Origin: an uncultured Candidatus Saccharibacteria bacterium
GTDB lineage: Bacteria; Patescibacteriota; Saccharimonadia; Saccharimonadales; Saccharimonadaceae
Direction of reading: 5' to 3'
DNA length: 64,000 nt
Assembly: GCA_946997535.1 (NCBI GenBank)
Contig: CAMPVQ010000002.1
Span: 45,430 to 109,429 of the forward strand
Part shown: piece by piece, positions 25,338 through 32,882 of the stretch
Layout: every line of letters begins with the position of its first letter
Position numbering within the stretch: the stretch's first letter is position 1
Made by a program: the position numbers and the translations under genes
Notes under the pieces: generated by a model
Told to the model about the DNA's origin: nothing
Seen by the model: only the letters and a program-made list of their open reading frames with translations
The model's database searches: none

Positions 25338-25718
25338 CTATTCGGCATAATCAGTGCTAGCCGGCGCGGTCATTTGCTTGGCCACTTCGCTATTTTTAAT
25401 GGTGTTGAGTGATTGCAACCGCGCGTTCTCAACCTTCAAGTTGTCGCGCTGAGCAGCCAGCTCCGTCTTTTGGCGGTTAATCTTATTAATTTCGTAACTA
25501 AATGACCCGGTTTTACTCAGTTGAGTTAAATATATCATTCCAAGCAGCGCAGTAAATAGAACAATGGCAGCGATGTTGGCCATGGTGCCCATGCTCGATG
25601 AGGGTTTAAACTTTACTAAATTTTGGTTACGGCCCCACATGGACGCCCCAGCGTAAGCTGGTGCCGCGGCACGTACAGTCGCACGGGTCGATACGAACTG
25701 TCTTCTCGAAATTGCCAT
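25338..25718 (-). CDS. FtsL-like small bitopic membrane protein
   Basis: About 126 aa from ATG 25718 (AAGGA 12 nt upstream); a longer frame begins at 25772 without an SD. A basic N-tail of about 45 residues, one membrane helix (ANIAAIVLFTALLGMIYL), then a coiled-coil segment (INKINRQKTELAAQRDNLKVENARLQ). FtsL/FtsB/DivIC proteins have this layout, and it sits between rsmH and the PBP gene where ftsL lies in other bacteria. It would scaffold the FtsW-PBP pair. Named by position and architecture only. Confidence 0.75.
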   Translation of the reverse strand: MAISRRQFVSTRATVRAAAPAYAGASMWGRNQNLVKFKPSSSMGTMANIAAIVLFTALLGMIYLTQLSKTGSFSYEINKINRQKTELAAQRDNLKVENARLQSLNTIKNSEVAKQMTAPASTDYAE

Positions 25719-25775
25719 CTGCCTAGTTGTTCCTTTCTTTTTTAATTTGACTTTTTGTTTCTCGCAATTCACATG

Positions 25776-25830
25776 ATTACATGCAAAACACCGCGGACTA
25801 ACGCGTAATCCACGCAGTTCTGCATGTAAT
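25776..25830 (-). other. Inverted repeat before ftsL, probable structured RNA
   Basis: Perfect 10-bp arms ATTACATGCA (25776-25785) and TGCATGTAAT (25821-25830) enclose a second GC-rich stem. Together they make a long hairpin in the leader of the ftsL-like gene, after the microprotein. It has no U-tract. It may be a processing or attenuation site. Confidence 0.5.
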
Positions 25831-25905
25831 GTTTGTTTTAAGTGTTTGTTTTATCACAACCAGGCCTGCCTTTTTGGTGGGCAGACCCCGTTTCTGCCTT
25901 AGTTA

Positions 25906-25968
25906 CTACTTAACGCGGCGGACAACGATGTTGTGAGCGTAGCTACGACCACTAACTTTGATTGGCAT
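25906..25968 (-). CDS. Candidate 20-residue basic microprotein
   Basis: ATG 25968 sits 6 nt from GAAAGGAG, one of the best SDs in the window, and the frame stops after 20 codons (begins MPIKVSGRSY, ends VVRRVK). It lies between rsmH and the ftsL-like gene and is followed by hairpins. No family recognised. An SD this strong with nothing else to serve argues that the peptide or its translation matters, perhaps as a leader peptide. Confidence 0.45.
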   Translation of the reverse strand: MPIKVSGRSYAHNIVVRRVK

Positions 25969-25990
25969 ATCGCTCCTTTCTTATTTTTGT

Positions 25991-26896
25991 TTATTTTTTC
26001 AATACGGCGCGTAGCTTTGCACTACGAGCACGCGGATTGGAAACGTCATTAATAGCACCATCAATTGGCTTCTTGGTCAAAGTAACTAGCGGTAAGTCGA
26101 AGGCGTCGGCGTGGTCGCGCATAAAGCGCTTCACCAGCCTGTCTTCCAGACTATGAAATGAGATGATGGCTAATCGGCCACCACTATTTAACAGCTTCAC
26201 CGCTAACGGCAAAGTCCGCTCCAGCTGGCCTAGCTCGTCATTCACCGCAATCCGTAAGGCTTGAAAAGCGCGCGTTGCCGGATGTATCTTGTGGTGCTTG
26301 CCGTGATCAAGTTCGCCAATGGCAACTCGAATCACGTCAGCGAGGTCGGCAGTCATCGTAAATGGCTGCTGCTTTCGCCGCACTACAATAGCCCGCGCCA
26401 CTTTCGCAGCTTCTCGCTGCCCCATTTCTCCATAATTCTCAAAGATGTCAATTAGGTAACGCTCGCTATAGCGGTTCACCAAAGTCGCGGCCGTGAGGTC
26501 TTGGCTCTGGTCCATTCGCATATCAAGCGGCCCGTCATGCATAAATGAGAAGCCGCGCTCGGCTCGGTCCAGCTGCACAGAACTGACACCCAAGTCAAGC
26601 AAAATCATATCAAAAGTCTTGCCTGCCTCAAGCAGCTGTTGCGCCGCTGACAGGTAGTCACTATGTATGAGTTGAGCACCCTGCTCTTTTAGCGGGGCTA
26701 GATTAGCAATAGCAAAGGCATCGCGATCGCACAGGGTCGCGTCTGCCGCCGTGCCAATTCGAGCAATAACTCCCTTTGCATGACCACCGTAACCGGCAGT
26801 TAAATCAAGGTAGTGTTCGTTTGGCTGCGGGTTTAGCAAAGCTAATGTATCCGCAAAAAGCACAGGAATATGAAGTTGTTGTGGTGGATTATTCAT
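25991..26896 (-). CDS. rsmH: RsmH, 16S rRNA m4C1402 methyltransferase
   Basis: About 301 aa. It is the SAM-dependent enzyme that N4-methylates C1402 of 16S rRNA (formerly MraW). Visible: YLDLTAGYGGHAKGV (SAM-binding motif), MILLDLGVSSVQLDRAERGFSFMHDGPLDMRMD (family signature), ATRAFQALRIAVNDEL, and IISFHSLEDRLVKRFMRD near the end. The ATG at 26896 is preferred to a GTG 21 nt upstream that falls inside an inverted repeat; the SD is weak (AAGAG). Confidence 0.95.
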   Translation of the reverse strand: MNNPPQQLHIPVLFADTLALLNPQPNEHYLDLTAGYGGHAKGVIARIGTAADATLCDRDAFAIANLAPLKEQGAQLIHSDYLSAAQQLLEAGKTFDMILLDLGVSSVQLDRAERGFSFMHDGPLDMRMDQSQDLTAATLVNRYSERYLIDIFENYGEMGQREAAKVARAIVVRRKQQPFTMTADLADVIRVAIGELDHGKHHKIHPATRAFQALRIAVNDELGQLERTLPLAVKLLNSGGRLAIISFHSLEDRLVKRFMRDHADAFDLPLVTLTKKPIDGAINDVSNPRARSAKLRAVLKK

Positions 26897-26909
26897 TACT
26901 CTTGTTACG

Positions 26910-27112
26910 GAGGACACATATGCAACAACCAGTGTTTATTTGATTGTTTGTTTTATTTTTTGTAACACTGCTCTGGCTAGTTGTGACTTAGCCGCCAGTG
27001 TAATGAGAGACTTATGTGTGAGGTGGAATTTTAAAGGAATTGCTTCCTTCTAGTGCGACGGTACTTCGGTCTGGCTACCGCGCTCCAGCTGGTTGTCACG
27101 TATGTGTCCTCT
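26910..27112. repeat. Long-range inverted repeat between mraZ and rsmH
   Basis: Arms of about 23 bp at 26910-26933 and 27089-27111 (GAGGACACATA.G..ACAACCAG) match at about 20 positions and flank 155 bp. In the mRNA they would close a large structure just before rsmH; one arm covers the SD and start of a candidate microprotein, so folding could gate its translation. Confidence 0.6.
27031..27099 (-). CDS. Candidate 22-residue basic microprotein
   Basis: GTG 27099 lies 7 nt from AGAGGA and opens a 22-codon frame ending in RPKYRRTRRKQFL. The same frame is open back to ATG 27160-27162 (43 aa) but that start has no SD. Strongly basic, so it could bind RNA. The start lies in an arm of the inverted repeat 26910-27112. 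No family recognised. It may be a leader peptide rather than a product. Confidence 0.3.
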   Translation of the reverse strand: MTTSWSAVARPKYRRTRRKQFL

Positions 27113-27174
27113 GTTAAGGTGCTTTCGTTGGCTCCTTTGACCTTTAGGGTCAAAAGAACCATATTATTAAATTG

Positions 27175-27540
27175 TTAATCTGCTTGCGCAGTCAACCGCC
27201 AATACTTGCCCGCCCGTATGGCGACCACGTCGCGGTCAATCTTGGCGTAATCAAGTAGGTGCTGTTCAATGGTGATCCGCCCCTGCTTAGCGTCCATCTC
27301 AGCCTCTGACTTGCCAGCCCGAAACTTAACGTTTAGGTCGGCGATGTGCTCGTCCAAGATGTTGCCCTGCAATGCAGATTCCATTTCGTTATCCCAAACT
27401 TCCTTTGCATAGAGATGCAAATACTTGCCAAAGCCACGGGTGATGACTACGCCGCTCGCAAATTCACCCCGTAATTCTACTGGGATGGTCAGACGATGTT
27501 TGTCGTCTAGCTTGCGTTCGAAGTAATCAACTTTGCTCAT
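27175..27540 (-). CDS. mraZ: MraZ, dcw cluster transcriptional regulator
   Basis: About 121 aa from ATG 27540. It has two swapped-hairpin AbrB-like units; the first shows FERKLDDKHRLTIPVELRGEF and the second is weaker (AKQGRITIEQHLLDYAKI). MraZ binds TGGGN repeats upstream of its own operon and represses it; a matching box lies in the promoter at 27620-27649. First gene of the division cluster. No obvious SD. An upstream ATG (27558) extends it by six residues but is less likely, because MSKVDYFERK fits the family start. Confidence 0.92.
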   Translation of the reverse strand: MSKVDYFERKLDDKHRLTIPVELRGEFASGVVITRGFGKYLHLYAKEVWDNEMESALQGNILDEHIADLNVKFRAGKSEAEMDAKQGRITIEQHLLDYAKIDRDVVAIRAGKYWRLTAQAD

Positions 27541-27619
27541 TTGGTATGGTACAATCAACTATTTTAGTTAGCTTGGTTGTTTTTATGTTCGTGGTTGTTT
27601 CTTTTCTTCCACTGACTTA

Positions 27620-27649
27620 ATTATACTACCCACCACGCCCCACATGCAA
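27620..27649 (-). promoter_or_regulatory. mraZ promoter with MraZ box
   Basis: On the minus strand -35 TTGCAT (27644-27649), 18 nt, -10 TATAAT (27620-27625). Inside the spacer lie TGGGG (27638-27642) and TGGGT (27628-27632), separated by exactly 5 nt. This is the TGGGN-N5-TGGGN arrangement known for MraZ binding, placed to block RNA polymerase. Confidence 0.82.
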
Positions 27650-27782
27650 GTCTTTTTTTGACATTTTTACCCACAAGCCACCATTTTAAGGACGCATGTG
27701 TGGAAAAAACAGGTATTTAACAGATATAACCGCCTGCCAACTTGTGTTGTAAATTTACACACTACCCCGCCCCAATCAAAAT

Positions 27783-27801
27783 CCCCGGCCAGAGGTCGGG
27801 G
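27783..27801 (-). terminator. Probable terminator of the 27832-28086 gene
   Basis: CCCCG/CGGGG with an inner CC/GG pair. The U-tract (ATTTTG) is short. Confidence 0.65.
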
Positions 27802-27831
27802 TCAAAGTTAGTGGGTTTAATATTAAAAGGT

Positions 27832-28086
27832 TTAAAGGCTGGCAATCAAGCTACCTAAGGCTTGGGCACTTGGCGCATCGGTCACGGCCAACATGAAGGC
27901 GGTCAAGACAAAGAGGTTGACCATTAATGAGCCAAACAAGACGCTGTTCTTCACAATCTCGTTTGAGAGAGCGTTGACGCGTGCGCGGTCAACTTCCTGC
28001 TTAGCGACAGACTTGGCGCTCTGGTTAACCTTTTGACATTTAGTTGATTTAGTTGATTTGTTTGATTTGTTTGTGTTGTTCTTCAT
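27832..28086 (-). CDS. Small basic membrane protein
   Basis: 84 aa. The N-terminal 35 residues are Lys/Asn/Ser-rich with a repeated NKS-TKS pattern. A membrane helix follows at about 50-70 (SLMVNLFVLTAFMLAVT) and the C-terminus may be a second short one. No known family. The promoter TTGACA (28120-28125) and TATAAT (28094-28099) have a long 20-nt spacer. It stands alone between the dcw operon and the RNA region. Confidence 0.65.
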   Translation of the reverse strand: MKNNTNKSNKSTKSTKCQKVNQSAKSVAKQEVDRARVNALSNEIVKNSVLFGSLMVNLFVLTAFMLAVTDAPSAQALGSLIASL

Positions 28087-28245
28087 AACATTTATTATAC
28101 TACCACAAGCGCGTTAAAATGTCAATAGTTATAGCATTAATTTGCAATATTTGCCAATTTGCCATACTGTCTACCTCTATTATGCCTCCGCCGCCGCTTC
28201 CGTCAACAAGTGTCTAACGCCCAATAATACTAAATAATACAAAAG

Positions 28246-28738
28246 AAAAAGCCGCCTTAGCGGACACTAAATCACGAGAAAGAGTTAAGATGATTAGTGC
28301 CAACTAAGGCGGTGATGTGACCCAATAATAAAAACGGAGAGACGTTATAAGTTATATACTTATTAGCAAAGGAGAATACTTTATTATGAATAAAATAACC
28401 CAAGATTACGCTATTAAGTTATAATACAACAAGTTAAATCTAGTTATGAATAAATGGGCTATGAGCCTGTGCTTGATGTTATATCAAAGGAGCTAGTTAC
28501 CGTGCAAGATAATTGCTTGACCTTACAGATAAGACTCATAGCCCACGCATTGATAATGGTACTACGCGTGCCTCATGCAACATAATTAGATTAACAATAC
28601 TCTATCCAGAATGTAGAGGTAGTCAATAGGCCCACCTCCTAACTAATGGGTTTATAATGAGCTGGTCTAGCTAGCTAGACCCTAGATATGGTTAGTTTAG
28701 CAGCAACGCTAAACTATATTAATTGTATCATACTATTT
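28246..28738 (-). ncRNA. Candidate structured RNA of about 480 nt
   Basis: Minus-strand unit with a promoter-like TTGCAA (28744-28749), 16 nt, TACAAT (28722-28727). The transcript would start with a TAGTTTAGC/GCTAAACTA hairpin (28693-28716), then a GGTCTAGCTAGCTAGACC palindrome, a GGAGGTG SD and a tiny TTG-initiated frame of 11 codons (28591-28626). A 10-bp long-range stem CTCATAGCCC/GGGCTATGAG (28456-28544) follows, and a terminator-like CCGCCTTAG/CTAAGGCGG hairpin (28252-28312) with TTTTTCTTTTG ends it. The plus strand also has AAAGGAG before short frames at 28387 and 28501, so the strand is not certain. No match to tmRNA, RNase P or 6S that I can see. Confidence 0.4.
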
Positions 28739-28802
28739 GAGCTTTGCAAGCATAACCACTTAACTTTTTTTAAATTCGCCGATTGCCCTGCTTGCGACCA
28801 CT

Positions 28803-28825
28803 AAAAAAGGGCGGCTAAGCCGCCC
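28803..28825 (-). terminator. Terminator of the 28866-29048 gene
   Basis: GGGCGGC/GCCGCCC with a 3-nt loop, then TTTTTTAG on the minus strand. Confidence 0.88.
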
Positions 28826-28865
28826 GAGCGTCAGCCTTGGCTGACACAATGGAGTTGGATATTAA

Positions 28866-29048
28866 TTAAACTGCGTATGAACCAATAGCACCTTCGGCTA
28901 ACTTTTTATGATAATAGCAAACCGGTATATCAGTACCGTTGATGTACCAAATAGCGGGCTGGCTACAATTACCAAGTAGAGTTGGTTTACTAACGTTAGC
29001 AATTCTGCCCTCTTCATATGCCTTAGCATATTCACAATGTTGTGACAT
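28866..29048 (-). CDS. Small Cys/His-rich protein, possible zinc ribbon
   Basis: 60 aa from ATG 29048 (GGAGTG SD). The longer open frame to 29159 crosses the promoter. It has C at 5, 29 and 43 and H at 4 and 46 (MSQHCEY ... GNCSQPAIWYINGTDIPVCYYHKKL). C-x(n)-C...C-x2-H spacing suggests a small metal-binding fold. The promoter TTGACA-17-TACTAT lies near 29103-29131 and a strong terminator follows. Single-gene unit. Function unknown. Confidence 0.62.
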   Translation of the reverse strand: MSQHCEYAKAYEEGRIANVSKPTLLGNCSQPAIWYINGTDIPVCYYHKKLAEGAIGSYAV

Positions 29049-29149
29049 TTTTATCACACTCCAATTTACCAAAGAACATCCCAGACTCTCTGGAACAGTC
29101 TTATAGTACAACATTAAGCCTAATTTGTCAATAATGCGTAGGTAAAAAA

Positions 29150-29541
29150 TAACCCCCAAAGGCGGGGGTAAACAGCGGTAACGGCATATTTTATTAACAA
29201 GTCATAAGATAAATAAATATGATGCCGCACGGCTTAGGAAATTAAGTGGCCCGCTAGGCACGATGTCATCACAACCAACAGAACGGGATTGGTCGTGCCT
29301 AGCAGGTTACTTATGTACATTACTGGTAGTCGATATGACCAAGGAGAAAATACAGGCAATGCCCCACTTCATAACTGGTTACTAAAGACCGCCGACGCAA
29401 TGATACAGATTACCAACAGAGGCTATCTGCATAATTATTCCTTTACTTAATGTGCAATGAGAGGGAGGTTAATCAGCGTATTGCTCGCGTTCAAAACCCA
29501 TACTCACCTATCCGAAGAAGCCCAGTTTTACCTGAACCAAT
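29150..29541 (-). ncRNA. Candidate structured RNA of about 390 nt
   Basis: Minus-strand promoter TTGACA (29568-29573), 17 nt, TATATT (29545-29550). The transcript holds AAAGGA-N6-ATG opening a 16-codon frame (about 29382-29432, begins MQIASVGNLY). A long stem GCTAGGCACGA/TCGTGCCTAGC (29253-29303) with an inner ACCAA/TTGGT follows, and terminator CCCCC/GGGGG (29153-29168) with TTATTTTTT ends it. No larger gene fits. The plus strand has a weaker case (SD at 29341, 8-codon frame). Same general plan as the unit at 28246-28738. Confidence 0.42.
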
Positions 29542-29681
29542 CTAAATATATCATATTCCCTGCCACATGTCAACACTTTTATCCTAGCCACCTACCTCTT
29601 GACAATTACGCCTTTTTATGGCACTATAATAGAGTATCGTTTGATCGCACCTTACCGTTATCACAAAAGGAGGAGATAACT

Positions 29682-30245
29682 ATGCAGTCAAATCACCCGC
29701 TTAGCCGGCTAATGCGCAATGTTCATAAGCTCTTCGAGCGCGAAGACTCAGGCATCAAGCACGGCGCCGAGGCGCACACTAGAGAGTCACTCTCCGCCTG
29801 CCACAGCTTGGTTTACGACAAGCGTCACCACCGCAATTCGCGCTTTGTCCGCGTCTTTGTTGACTGCCCAGCGGTCAACATTAAATATTGCGTTGACGAC
29901 ATCGCCAAAGATTACCCAGAGTTTACCACCGTCCTTGATGGTATCGACCTCGAGAGTTGCAAGCAAAAGGCCACCGCCTTTATGCCAAGTGACGACTTCT
30001 TGCGTGCCCTGTCGAAAGACATTGATAACTGCGCCATGGATTATCCAAAGCGCCTCTCTAGGCAGCTAGACCCTGCCATGTGCCTCTATTTGCAAGTACC
30101 AAAAAAGTACACCGCAAACGGCCACGGCGCCGAGTTGATTTATCTCACTTCGTTTGGCAACAACGCTCGACTCGCCGTAGTCGTCTTACTTGACCCAATC
30201 GAATCAGATAACAACCACACCGTTTACTACTGGAAAACCATGTGA
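29682..30245 (+). CDS. Family B unknown protein
   Basis: 187 aa from ATG 29682, which follows AAAGGAGGAG; the longer open frame lacks an SD. It resembles the group at 53.5-56.6 kb in one feature order: an acidic helical N-half, then MPSDDFLRALSKDID (P-x2-x-F-x3-L), a C-x-Y/L segment, and a C-terminal strand pair (GNNARLAVVVLLDP...HTVYYW). No signal peptide. A -10 TATAAT (29625-29630) has TTGACA 20 nt upstream. A clear terminator follows. Single-gene cassette. Function unknown. Confidence 0.72.
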   Translation: MQSNHPLSRLMRNVHKLFEREDSGIKHGAEAHTRESLSACHSLVYDKRHHRNSRFVRVFVDCPAVNIKYCVDDIAKDYPEFTTVLDGIDLESCKQKATAFMPSDDFLRALSKDIDNCAMDYPKRLSRQLDPAMCLYLQVPKKYTANGHGAELIYLTSFGNNARLAVVVLLDPIESDNNHTVYYWKTM

Positions 30246-30260
30246 TAACTTAACTTAATA

Positions 30261-30287
30261 GGCGCTACCATCGTAGCGCCTTTATTT
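30261..30287 (+). terminator. Terminator of the 29682-30245 gene
   Basis: Perfect GGCGCTAC/GTAGCGCC stem with a short loop, then TTTATTTTTG. Confidence 0.9.
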
Positions 30288-30305
30288 TTGCTCTAATTTA
30301 TAATT

Positions 30306-30761
30306 CTATAGCAATGAGACAATCGTGTACTGTCGCTCGCCCTTCGGGGTCTTTATAGTCACAGTGTCGCCCACCTTCTTGCCAAGCAAAGCCGAACCAA
30401 GTGGTGACTCGTGGCTGATTTTGTTGTTGAGCGGGTCGGCCTCGATCGCGCCCACCAGCTGGTACTCAGTCTGAACGCCGTTGCTCTCCACCGTCAAAGT
30501 GTCGCCAAGGCTAACCGTACCGTCGCCATCAGAGGCGATAATCTTCGCCCCCTTCAGAATCTCTTCAATCTCCGCGATGCGGCTCTCCACGCGGTTCTGG
30601 CGCTCACGGGCTGAAGTGTACTCCGCATTTTCTGAAAGGTCGCCTTGGGCGCGCGCGGTGGCAATTTCTTCTGCCACGTCTGGGCGCGAATCAATCAAGC
30701 TCTTGAGTTCGTCTTCAAGCTCCCGCTTACCAGCGGCTGTAATGTGAAAAATTTTCTTCAT
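30306..30761 (-). CDS. greA: GreA transcript cleavage factor
   Basis: A 151 aa protein. It rescues backtracked RNA polymerase by stimulating cleavage of the nascent RNA. The N-terminal coiled coil carries the acidic tip (ARAQGDLSENAEYTSARERQ, the D-L-S-E-N-A-E-Y signature) and the C-terminal FKBP-like domain ends TPKGERQYTIVSLL. Full length. GGAGGAGAA precedes the ATG; it is the last gene of the operon, 11 nt after proS. Confidence 0.96.
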   Translation of the reverse strand: MKKIFHITAAGKRELEDELKSLIDSRPDVAEEIATARAQGDLSENAEYTSARERQNRVESRIAEIEEILKGAKIIASDGDGTVSLGDTLTVESNGVQTEYQLVGAIEADPLNNKISHESPLGSALLGKKVGDTVTIKTPKGERQYTIVSLL

Positions 30762-30772
30762 TTCTCCTCCTT

Positions 30773-32032
30773 CTACTCCTTAGTCAATCGTTCAACTAAC
30801 TCGCCCACTGTCAACGCTTCAGCGTCGGCTGCCGTACGAGCCTTGTATTCTACCTTATCTGCTGCCACGGTCTTCGGGCTAATCACCACGCGATGCGGGA
30901 TACCCATCAAGTCGCCGTCGGCAAATTTCTCACCTGGGCGAGCGTCGCGGTCATCCCACAACACTTCAATACCCTTGGACTGCAATAAATTATACACCGA
31001 TTCGGCCGATTTTTGTACTGGCTCACTGTCGCCAATCGATACGAGGTACACGCGATACGGCGCAATGTTATCCGGCCACACGAGTCCACGGTCGTCGGAA
31101 AAGAGCTCGGCAATCACACCCATCACGCGGGTCACGCCAATGCCGTACGAACCATACCAGAATGGCTTTGGCTGGTTGTCTTGGTCCATGAAGGTGATAC
31201 CCATCTGTTCCGCCTTGTCAGTGCCAAAGTTGAAGATGTTACCCACCTCTGCGCTGCGGACACGCTCTAGCTTGCTCTTATCGAGGCCCAGCTCTGCCGC
31301 CGCGTCATCCAGCACCTCTTCATTGACGGCGATGTTGCGCGCGCGGTCTAGGTAAAGCCAGTCTTCGCCGGCGTCACAAATGGTCTGAAACTCGTGACTG
31401 AACTTAGTGAAGGCACCACCAGAGGCGAAAGTTACGTAAGTCTGGTCGCCAATGCCAAGACGGTCGTACACTCGCAAATACGCCTGCTTGACTTCTTCAT
31501 AGAAGCGGTCGAGGTCCTCTTTGGTCGCGTGCACACTGTACATGTCACTCATCAGGAACTCGCGGCCGCGCATAATGCCTGCCTTGGCGCGCAATTCGTT
31601 GCGCAACTTAGTCTGGAACTGGTGCACCGCCACTGGTAAGTCTTTGTAGCTATGGACATACTCACGGAGCATATTCATAATCGGCTCCTCGTGCGACCAA
31701 GCAAGACCAATGTCTTCGCCGGTCTGTAACTTCGTCTTAAACCAGATGTCCACTACCTTGTCGTCCCACCGCGTGGTAGTCTCCCACAACGCCTTTGGCT
31801 GCAAGTGAGTCATCAGCAATTCCTGCCCGCCGACCTTGGTCAGCTCGTCGCGAATAATCGCCTTTATCTTTTCGAGCGTGCGTAGCCCCAGTGGCAAGAA
31901 GGCGTATACCCCTGCCATCTCTTTATGAACGAACCCCGCGCGGATGAGCAGCTGAGCATTCAATGAAGTCTCGTCTGCTGGCACCGTTTTGCTCGTCTTG
32001 GTAAATAATTCAGTGCGTTTCATGCTTTCCAT
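30773..32032 (-). CDS. proS: Prolyl-tRNA synthetase, short form without the insertion domain
   Basis: About 419 aa. A class II synthetase charging tRNA-Pro. Motif 2 region FQTKLRNELRAKAGIMRGREFLMSDMYS, motif 3 GSYGIGVTRVMG, and a C-terminal anticodon domain (VYLVSIGD...VLWDDRDARPGEKFADGDLMGIP). The common bacterial enzyme is about 570 aa with a 180-residue editing insertion between motifs 2 and 3; here the two are close, so the insertion is missing and Ala-tRNA-Pro editing must come from elsewhere. Start at ATG 32032 or 32023; neither has a clear SD. Confidence 0.95.
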   Translation of the reverse strand: MESMKRTELFTKTSKTVPADETSLNAQLLIRAGFVHKEMAGVYAFLPLGLRTLEKIKAIIRDELTKVGGQELLMTHLQPKALWETTTRWDDKVVDIWFKTKLQTGEDIGLAWSHEEPIMNMLREYVHSYKDLPVAVHQFQTKLRNELRAKAGIMRGREFLMSDMYSVHATKEDLDRFYEEVKQAYLRVYDRLGIGDQTYVTFASGGAFTKFSHEFQTICDAGEDWLYLDRARNIAVNEEVLDDAAAELGLDKSKLERVRSAEVGNIFNFGTDKAEQMGITFMDQDNQPKPFWYGSYGIGVTRVMGVIAELFSDDRGLVWPDNIAPYRVYLVSIGDSEPVQKSAESVYNLLQSKGIEVLWDDRDARPGEKFADGDLMGIPHRVVISPKTVAADKVEYKARTAADAEALTVGELVERLTKE

Positions 32033-32066
32033 TTTAACACATCTACCCATGTCTTGGCTAGCCTGT

Positions 32067-32882
32067 TTAGTGCAGAAGCGCTATCTGTAGCGTCAGCGCA
32101 ATCGTGTTGCACATCATATGTAGAAAAATGCCCGAGTAAATCTGGCCAGTCTTCTCGCGCATGTAGCAGTTGCACATCGACAGCATAAAGGTCACCATGC
32201 CTGCCGCCACTTGGCCGTGCGCCATACCAAATACCAATGAAACCCAGAGCATGGCGTTGGCCACACCAACCACGCGCCGTAGCTTAGTGTACAAGAAGCC
32301 ACGGAAGATAATCTCTTCTGCAATTGGCGCTAACACCGCCACTGAAATGTATAGCAACAAGATTATCACCAGCTGGTTTGAGGCCAACATGCCAGCCAAC
32401 CCCAACGGGCCGTCGCTAGTCACAATACGCTGCTTCTCACTCGCCAAATCCGGCGCGAACAGCGACAGCACAAACCCCGCAAACATAATTGCCGCGTAAT
32501 ATGGCAAGATAGCCTTCACTGTCAGAGCAGCGTCCGAGGCGCGCGGCGGGCGGCCAATGCCGAGCTCAGGCATCAACTTTACTGGATGACGGCGCAACTT
32601 ATGCCAGAGGTACGGGCCGCCAATCATCAGCGTAAGTGAGATAACATAATCAACTAATTGCAAAGTAATTGGACTAGCAACAGTCTTGTACTGCGCTAAA
32701 GTTGAAGCCACGGCTTCACCGCAAGAGATACAGGTCATCACCCAAATCACCCACAGCAGTACACGCCAGAACTTTGACCAGTAGACACGCAAGGTACGCA
32801 CCGCGCGGTCGGCGGAATCTTCACCCTGCGGCGCGACGGGCGACTTGAGCTGGCGCCATTTATTTGAATAACTTGCAAACAT
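32067..32882 (-). CDS. CPBP (CAAX/Abi) family membrane protease
   Basis: A 271 aa polytopic protein. The CPBP signature is visible: APIAEEIIFRGFLYTKLRR (EExxxR), then VFGMAHG (F-x3-H) and, in the last third, SGIFLHMMCN (H-x3-N/D). About seven helices. In bacteria such proteins process peptides or bacteriocin-type substrates; the substrate here is not evident. Its start overlaps the end of rseP by 23 nt, so the two proteases are co-translated. Confidence 0.9.
   Translation of the reverse strand: MFASYSNKWRQLKSPVAPQGEDSADRAVRTLRVYWSKFWRVLLWVIWVMTCISCGEAVASTLAQYKTVASPITLQLVDYVISLTLMIGGPYLWHKLRRHPVKLMPELGIGRPPRASDAALTVKAILPYYAAIMFAGFVLSLFAPDLASEKQRIVTSDGPLGLAGMLASNQLVIILLLYISVAVLAPIAEEIIFRGFLYTKLRRVVGVANAMLWVSLVFGMAHGQVAAGMVTFMLSMCNCYMREKTGQIYSGIFLHMMCNTIALTLQIALLH

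Noticed and set aside
28246..28738. tmRNA, RNase P RNA or 6S RNA
   Set aside because: No T-arm or CCA end, no GAGGAAAGUC block, and no 6S-type long rod with a central bubble.
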